The notes beneath the pieces were generated by a model. It ran no database searches, was not told the DNA's origin, and worked only from the letters and a program-made list of their open reading frames with translations. From Flavobacterium faecale (lineage in GTDB: Bacteria > Bacteroidota > Bacteroidia > Flavobacteriales > Flavobacteriaceae), in NCBI RefSeq assembly GCF_003076455.1, contig NZ_CP020918.1, positions 496,001 to 560,000 of the forward strand: DNA of 64,000 bases. Reading direction: 5' to 3'. Both the position numbers and the translations under genes were made by a program. Position 1 is the first letter of the stretch. Each line of letters starts with the position of its first letter. This document shows, piece after piece, positions 53,601 through 62,600 of the stretch.

Positions 53601-56600
53601 CTATTGTTCCAGCTGTAAAAATTCCCGCTTTGTAGGCTGTTATATCTTGAGCCGAATTGGTTCCATTAGCATAAATTAAGTTAGTAGCACTAGGAACTCC
53701 TGCATAAAATAAATTATTATTTGACAAGGAATTGTAATTATTCAGCGCGAGTGAGGTTCCTGGACCTTGTCTAAAAGCAACATTAAACCCAGTACCATTG
53801 GCTGTAGAAAGATTTACAATAATATTGTTTCTTAAGTTTAAGGCAGCGGTGCTTGAAATTGTACTAGCTGCATGAAAAATCCCTGAAGACCCAAAATTTG
53901 TTCCCGTCGAACTAGCATTTAGATACATACTATTAAAATATATATTGCTTATCGATCGTACACCCGTATTGGTCATACTAATTCCACGAACATTATCAAC
54001 CGCATTTGCTGCCGTTGCATTGATCCCTCCAATACGGTTGTTGTAAATGGTTGCAACTTGATCTGCTGTTGTTCCTGAAACGAGTATTCCGTTTACAGTT
54101 CCCGTTGAAACACTAGTAGATGATGACGAAATATCATAAATTTTATTTTGGTAAATCGCAGTATTAGCCCCCCCTGTGACTCCAATTCCACTAACACTTC
54201 CAGAGGTGATATTATTAGATTGAAGACCATAAATAATATTTTGATAAATACTTTTCACCGTTCCACTAGTTATGGCGATACCATTTACAATCGCAGACGT
54301 AGTTCCATTAGAAACAAAGGAATTGATCGTGTTAGAATAAATTTTATCATTTCCAACTCCAGTTATAATTCCGTAGATAGATCCTAAACTATTTATATTT
54401 CGAATAGTATTATTTGTGGTCGCGTTGGCTGTACTGGTAATGTTAACGTTCATTACTATAACTGTACCCGTTCCACCGTTCCAGTTTTCAAATGTATTTC
54501 CAGATATAGTTTTGGTTACCGAAGCTGTACCCGCATCGGTATTTATCCAACCTGAGATTGAAGCCGTTCCATTAACAGTAATATTCGAAAAATTATTATT
54601 GTTATTATTTACAACCACATTACTATTATTGGTTGCTGCTGTGCTAGTAAATAAAGTCATTGCTCCACTAGCGGCAGCACGTGTAAATGAGGTAACAATA
54701 CTGTTATTATTTACATTTTGGACTCCGTTTGCAGGCATTATTACATTATTTGCAATGAATGTAATGGTTCCAGTAGTGTTTACATTTAATGCTGTAAAGG
54801 TATTTCCGCTAATTGTTTGAGACAACGTAGCTGCTGAGTTGGCTATATAAGTATTGGCATTTACACCCGCAACTGCATAGGTTATACCTGTAAGGTCATT
54901 GTTTTGAATGGACAGCGCACAGTTTGCAGATCCACCACTATTACTTATCCCTGTTAAAAGAGTTGAATTAGTAGCAGCGTAAGTTACCAAACCACCCGAA
55001 GTATTTCCTAATTGATTATTTTCAATAGTGATTTGCGATAACACTGCTCCACTATTCGCAATAGCTGTAATAGCACCAGTAGCTACCGATTTTGTGAAAT
55101 TTCTGATTTTGTTTCCTGTAATTGCTACCGTTGTAGCGACAGCCGTATTTGAGATACCTCCCAATACTGAAGTACCTGTATTGGTTGCTCCAATTATAGA
55201 ATTATTAGCAATTGATACCGCTCCAGAAGCTCCACTATTTAAAATACCGTATAAAACAGAGGCTGCTGTACCATACGAACTAACATTTTGAATCGTATTA
55301 CCGCTAATAGTGATACCTCCTGTAGCCAAATTATAAATCCCATTTAATAAACAAACTCCTGTTGTGGTTGTTCCTAAAGTTCCTATTGCGATTGAATTTG
55401 CCGTACTCGTACTTCCAATGGTATTATCCGCTACTGTAAATTGTCCTCCACCAGCAGTGTTGATACCATGGAACGTATACCCGATCCCTAAAGCTCCAGT
55501 TGTACTAATAGAACCAATAGTATTATTTTTTATATTCACCGTACTCGTTGAGGTACAATAAATACCTGAAAGATAGTTAGCTGTAATACTTGATGTCAAT
55601 GTGATGGAACCATTTCCTGTAGTCGCACCAATTGTATTTCCGGTTGTAGTACCAATATCTAGCTTTCCTCCTAATATTGATATTCCGCTAAAAATTCCAG
55701 GAGCTGCTGTAATAGCTGGAGAAGTAGTATACGATAAATTAATTCCTGCAATCTTATTTCCTTGAACACTAGAAGTAGATAGCGTTCCAACATTCATTTC
55801 GATACCAAAAAAACGATTACCTACTGCACCGGCGTAGGTTGTAGTTCCGGTAGCTGTCGCAGTAGTATATCCTATCGTATTATTTACTATCGAATAATCT
55901 ACTCCAAAAGCAGTTATGATATTAATTCCTCTATGAATACTTCCAGTTGTTGCAGTTCGAGTAGCCGTTTGAAAAAGTTTGTTTCCCGAAATGGTCCAAG
56001 CTGAACTAAATGCTGCTAGATAAATTCCGTTTGAAGCGGATGCTGCGTTGAAATAATCCTGAATAGTATTATTGCTAATGGTAATGTCGCTATTGTCAAT
56101 CAATACCGAACTACCCGAAGAATAAATAGCATTAGTAGGCAAATTGGTTCCAACCGCTTTGATAATATTCCCTGTAATCGCATTACTAACATTACCCACC
56201 GACGCAGCTGTGGAGAAAAAAACGGTTCCAGAAGACGTTAACGTTGACGCTCCTTCGATCGTACAATTTCGAACTGTATTATTGGTCGCATCATTTATAA
56301 AACGAATAGTACTTGTCCCCGCAGTACTAGCCGTACTAGCGTTTGAAATAATCAAAGAGTTTCCGCCAGTATTTAAACCATCAATAACAACATAATCAGC
56401 ACCATTAAAATTTAGCAAGGCTCCACCAGCAACCGTTCCAGAGATTGTTCTAGCAGCGCCTCCACTTGGTGAGATGGTCAGTGTATTAAAATCGGTACAG
56501 CCATAATTCAGTTGATTTAATGAAATCGTTCCTGGCTCTGTAATATCACTTACAATATTGGCGGTCAAATTTCCCGCAAGTCCCTTAGTATTTAGCTCAG

Positions 56601-59600
56601 CAAACAAACCTCCCGTACCTGTTAGCGTTGGATAAGTTCCGCCGCTACCTACCGTTACTGTTCCATTAAGTCCAGCCAAAATTGTAAAACTATTGATGGT
56701 ACCACCAATAGGGAAAGCCGCCGAAGTCAAAGCAACACTTGCAGGTGTAGCAGCGTAGACACCCGTATTGATACCTACGTAAGGCGATGGCGTAACAATA
56801 TCTTGAGCTGTAACAAAATACTGAATCACATCTCCAGTGGTAACGCCACCAAAAATTAAATTGTAATTAATCGAAAAGCTAAACGGACTTGAAGTACTCG
56901 TTGTTTCAATGTATTTCCAGCCATCCGTAGTACTCGTATTTGTAGTAGGTAAAACGTTGCTATTTGTCAACTTTTTAAAATAAATTCTAGGTCGTGTACC
57001 AGCAGTAACATTGACTCCTGTAGCATCAGTGATTGTCGCTGAGATTGTTTTGTTGCTCAAACAACTATTGTTAGTCAAAGCAGTATAGGTAATCGAAGGA
57101 GGAGAAGCATCAATAGCTACATAATTATTTTCATAAGCACCCATATCTGGTGCTGAGGTACTCGCTCCTGCATATCCTGGATTTCCTTGACGAACAACTC
57201 CTAAATAATCAACTTCATAATCAGCGATATTTACTGCTCCACTTTCAATTTGTGTCGGGATAGTTGTATTTACTTTCAAGAAATTGGCGTTAGAACCCAC
57301 TGTACTAATAAAATTTAAATTTTCACTAACCGATACTTGATCCCTTGGCGCAATAGTTCCTGCCGTAAAAATTCCGCTTTTATATTGCGCAAAAGTTTGA
57401 GCTGTACTCGTACCGTCACTATAAATTAAATTGGTTGTTCCGGGAGTTCCCGCATAAAACAAATTGTTTTTGGAGGTGGTAGCATAATTATTTAAGGTAC
57501 TAGAGGTTCCTGCACTGCGTCTAAAGGCAACCGTTGTTCCACTTCCTTTGGGTGTAGAAACATTGATAATAATATTATTTCGAAGATTTAATGCAGCCGT
57601 TGTAGCCGTTGCATTTGCTGTATGATAAATACCCGTGGATCCAAAGTTGGTACCACTGGAAGCCGCCGCGTTTAAATAAACTGTATTGTAGTACGCATTG
57701 GTCATCGAAGATGCGCCAGTAGTGATAAAACCCAAACCACGAATTAAGTCGGTTCCACTAGCTGCACTTACTTTTAAATCACCAACAATATTGTTAGTAA
57801 CATTGGTCATTAAAGAGGCAGTAGTACCCGAAACCTGAATACCGTATACTATTCCACTTGTAACTGCAGCGCTTGATGATGAAATGTCATAGATTTTATT
57901 TCGATCTATATTGACGGCCGATCCACCAGTTACCCAAATTCCTGAAATTGTACCAGTAGTATTGGCATTCGCAGACAAACTAAATATTTTATTTTCATAA
58001 AGGTTTACTGTTGTTCCCCCAGAGACTAAAATACCACGAACAGAACCAGTTGTGAGTGTGTTTCCAATAAGATTTGATATGGTATTTTGATAAATACTTT
58101 TTGCAGTTCCAGCTGTAACATTTATACCCGAAACTATTGACGTTGCGCCGCCACTCGTTGAGTTCAGGTTGTTAATCGTATTTAAATAAATTTTGTCGTT
58201 TCCTGCAGAAGTAATTCCATATATTATCTGACTGCTGCTTATGTTTTGGATTGAATTAGCATATACTTTATTCATTTCACTAACAATATTTACGTTTAGG
58301 GCTGTAACTCCTCCAGAACCAGCTGTCCAATTTTCAAATTTATTGTTATAAATAGTTTTGTCTACATTTCCCGTACCTGCATCGTTATTTACCCAGCCCA
58401 GTATAGTAGATGCACCACTTACAGTAATATTAGAAAAATTATTATTATTATTAGTAACAACTACTCCTGTATTGTTGGTTGTAGCACCACTTGTAAACAA
58501 CGTTAATGCTCCAGAAGTAGCAGCTGCATTTCTAACAAAACCCGTTACAATACTATTGTTATCAATATTCTGAACTCCATTTGCTGGCATGACTACACTA
58601 TTGGAAAGGAATGTAATTGTTCCAGTGGTATTTACATTCAAATTAGTAAAAGTGTTATTGCTAATGTTTTGTTTTAGTGTTGTTGCACCGTTGCTAATAT
58701 ACGTATGCGTATTTGATCCTGACCCACCGGTGTAATCAATACCTCTTATATCATTATTTTGAATCGAAAGCTCACAACTAGCTGCACCACCCGAGTTATT
58801 AATCCCGAATAATGCAACTGTATTAGCAGCAGAATAGGTCATTAAACCACCACTAGTATTCCCTAGTTGATTCCCATTTATATTAATGTTCGTTAGAACA
58901 GCTGCAACATTCCCTATTGCTGTAAAATAACCTCCAGTAGCAGTTCTTAACTGATTCCTTATGATATTGTTATTAATATTTAAAGTAGAAACTACAGCCG
59001 AATTATAAATGGGATAATATGTAATAGTAGTATTTGAATTTGTACCCGTGTTGGTTCCCGAAATAATAGAGTTCGTATTAATATCTACCGTACTTGATCC
59101 CGCAGTATTAATAATTCCATAGTACCCTGAAGTACTCGTTCCATAAACAGTAGTGTTTTGAATCGTATTATTAGTTATCGAAATCAAACCTGACCCACTA
59201 TTAAATATTCCTCTAAAAGTGCAAACTACCGCCAATGTTGATGCATCACCAACAGTTATAGAATTTGCTGTGGTTTTACTTCCAATTGTATTATCTGTAA
59301 TAGCAAAGTTCCCACCGATACCTGCTGTATAGATTCCGTAAAACGTATACCCAATTGCGGTACCTCCGTTTGTACTGATAGCGCCAATAGTGTTATTACT
59401 GATACCAACAGTCCCTACAGACGAAACATAAATTCCGTTTATTAATCCTGTAGAGGCTGTAGATGAAACCTGAATAGCATCAATACCGGTCGTGGCTCCG
59501 ATGGTATTTCCAGCCGCAGTACCAATATTCACATTACCTGCCAATACAGCTATACCTGAAAAAATACCAGCATTGGTAGCTGTACCTATTGCTGTAGAAA

Positions 59601-62600
59601 AATTAATATTACTAATCGTATTTCCTTGCACGTTAGATGCTGTGGTAGTTCCCACTGACATCTCGATACCTCTAAATAAGGTTGTTTGACCTGTATACGT
59701 GGTCGTACCTGTAGCAGTTGCGCTACTGTACCCAATAACATTATTATTTACAGTATAATTTACCCCCGAAGCAGTAACAATATAAATAGCGCGATGAGTT
59801 AATCCTGCAGTTATAGTAGTACGAGCGGCCGTTTGATAAAATTTATTGTTCGAAATGGTCCAAGCTGAACTGTTTGCTGCCAAGTAAATTCCGTTTGAAG
59901 AAGCAGTAGCACTAAAATAATTATAGATTGTACTATTACTTACAGTGTTTGAACTATTATCCGCACTTACAGAAGACCCAGATGAATATATGGCATTGGT
60001 TGGAGTTGTTGCTCCATCTCGAATATCACAAAACTCAATAGTATTATTATCATTTCCTACAACATCTCCTAATCCAAAAACGATCAATCCACTTGCAGCA
60101 GATGCAGTTGTACCTTGAATAGTGCAATACCTCACTGTATTTGCTGTTGCATCAGTAATAAATTGAATAACACTTCCAGCTGTATTCGTGTTGGATAAGG
60201 TTAAGCTTGTTCCACCAAGTTGGTTAACACGACCATCAAAAATTACATTATCAGCTCCGTTCAAATTAATTAACTGACCGGAAACATTTCCTTCTATTTT
60301 TAAATTTGGTGCCGTAGGATATACTAGCAATGAAGAATACAAAGAGGCTCCATTTCCAGTATTATTCAGCGTAGCCGTAGCGATTTCTGTCGTGTTTCCT
60401 CTTAACTTAATGGTGATATCACCTTGATGTGTTCCATCATTAATTTTATCGAAAGCTTCTTTTACTGTCGAATAACATCCGAAAATAGTTCCTGCACTTG
60501 CCGCAACTTCAACATTACCAGTACTAACGGTAGCGGTTACTTGGGTCCTTGTAGCTGTCGTACAACTTGTATTCGTAGCATCAACCCAGTAAGATGTTGT
60601 AGTTGACAATACAGAAGTTGTAAAACTCGTACCTGTTGCTAAAGATGTTCCTCCTGTTGCTGCTGCATACCAATTAATGGTTCCTGCCGAAGCAGTTGCT
60701 TTCAAAACTACACTACCAACCCCACAACTTGAAGCACTCGTTACTTGTGTAATCGTAGGAATAGGATTTACCGTAAGCGTAGCCGTTGCTGTTGCTCCGG
60801 TAACATTGGCCTCATTAGTAAATTTTATTCGATAGCGGTTACCCGTCATAGTAGCGGTTACAGCTGTAAGCGTTAACGTGACTGATGTTCCACTTGCCAC
60901 CGTACCTGATTGACCAGAAATATTGGTATAAGTACTACCATTGTTCGTGCTTACTTGCCATTGATAACTTACAGTGGTACTTGCTGTTGTAGTTGGAGTA
61001 GTTGCTATTATAGCAGTTGTTGCCGTAGCAGAGAAAGTTGCAGTTTGTGCTTCGCAAACTGTTTTGTTTACAGGAGCAGTCGTCACATTGACACTAACTC
61101 CTTGTAGGTAGGTACTATTACCCCCAGCAGTCGTTAATGGGGTTGCATAATTGGCACTTAAAACTCTACCCAATGCATCTACTTGCGGCGAACCAGTTAT
61201 TCCACCGTAGGTTCCGTCGTTATTGGTATCGACCACAGCTCCGTAGGCTTCATTAGCGTCAAAACTACCATCATTATCGCTATCGGTATCCAAGTAGTTT
61301 GGAATTCCGTCATTATCGTTATCACATCCTAAAACAATTTTACTGATATCACTAGCAGATAAAACTGAAGGATAATGCACGATATCATCAATTAATCCTC
61401 CATAATAATTCACTGAAGAAGCACCAAAAGCACCTCCATTGGAATAACCTATATGCTGTACGTCAGAATGTCCAGCCAATTCTCCAAAACCGGTTGCCAA
61501 GGTTGTAGACGCTACGCCATCGAGATATAAAATCACATTTCCGTTGCTGTAGGTAAGCGCTATATGATGCCACAAACCATCACCTGGATAGGTTAAAGTA
61601 GCCGTATTCAATTGAACATTTGATTCTCGAACTGCCGCTTCTAATGTCGCACCGTTTAAGCGAACAGCAATTCCATTAGTTGTTCCTCCTTCTTCAAAAA
61701 TAGTTTGAATTCCGGTAAGGGAGCTTGGTTTGATCCAAATAGAATAGGAAAAATTAGTTATGGCCTGATTTAAAAAAGTACCGTTACTGTATTGCAGATA
61801 ATTTGAAGTCCCATTGAACGAAGCCGAATGTGTACCCTTTTTACTATCGGTAGAAAAGGAAACACTGCTTCCAGATTGTGCGTTATAACTATTCCCGGAC
61901 AAATCATTAGTAGTATTATCAAGAGACCAGTAGCCATCATAACCTGCTTTTGGCAAACAATTATTTTCAATGGCATTTAATATTCCGTCGTTGTCAGCAT
62001 CTAGATCAAAAATATCCCCTACTCCATCACCATCTTTGTCGTTTGGAATCGTTACAAAAACATCAATACTACCCGTTTGGGAACACACATTAGACAATTT
62101 TTCGGTAAGCGTATAGGTATAACTTGTATTTGTAGTTGGGTTAACAGCAATGACTGCGGTATTTGCTCCTCCCGGACTCCATACAATTGTTGGATTCAAA
62201 GGGACATCATCATCATAGGTTGGACTGCCAGATAGCGCACCATCTTCAGCACTAGCTGTACTAGCCAAATCCAAAACTGAATTATCAAAGTTGATATAGA
62301 CATCCAAATCTGAATCTACTACGGGAGCGTTGAGTACGTGATCTTTTTCAATAATCACCTCTGATTGTAACAGCGAACGATTCCAAAGTTTGAAACCATC
62401 TATTCTCCCGTTAAAATAATTATTAGCGCTGGTAGAATTATTAGCAAATCGAATACTAGAATTTGATCCTATGGCCACTTGTCCAGAATGTCCATTTAAA
62501 CCGTTACTGGCTTTTGTTCCTTCATTGAATGCGCCAATAAGTGTCCCATTCAAATAACCCTTAAAATGAAAACCATCTGTTGCATTTTGATCGAATACAA

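Noticed and set aside
51065..60510. CRISPR-like impression from recurring short words
   Set aside because: The recurrence follows codons for beta-helix coils inside one open frame; there are no identical repeats with uniform spacers.
46799..61107. Many plus-strand frames of 60-135 codons opposite the giant protein
   Set aside because: The Thr/Asn/Val/Gly-rich repeats leave few stops on the opposite strand; the translated products are low-complexity and unrelated to known proteins.
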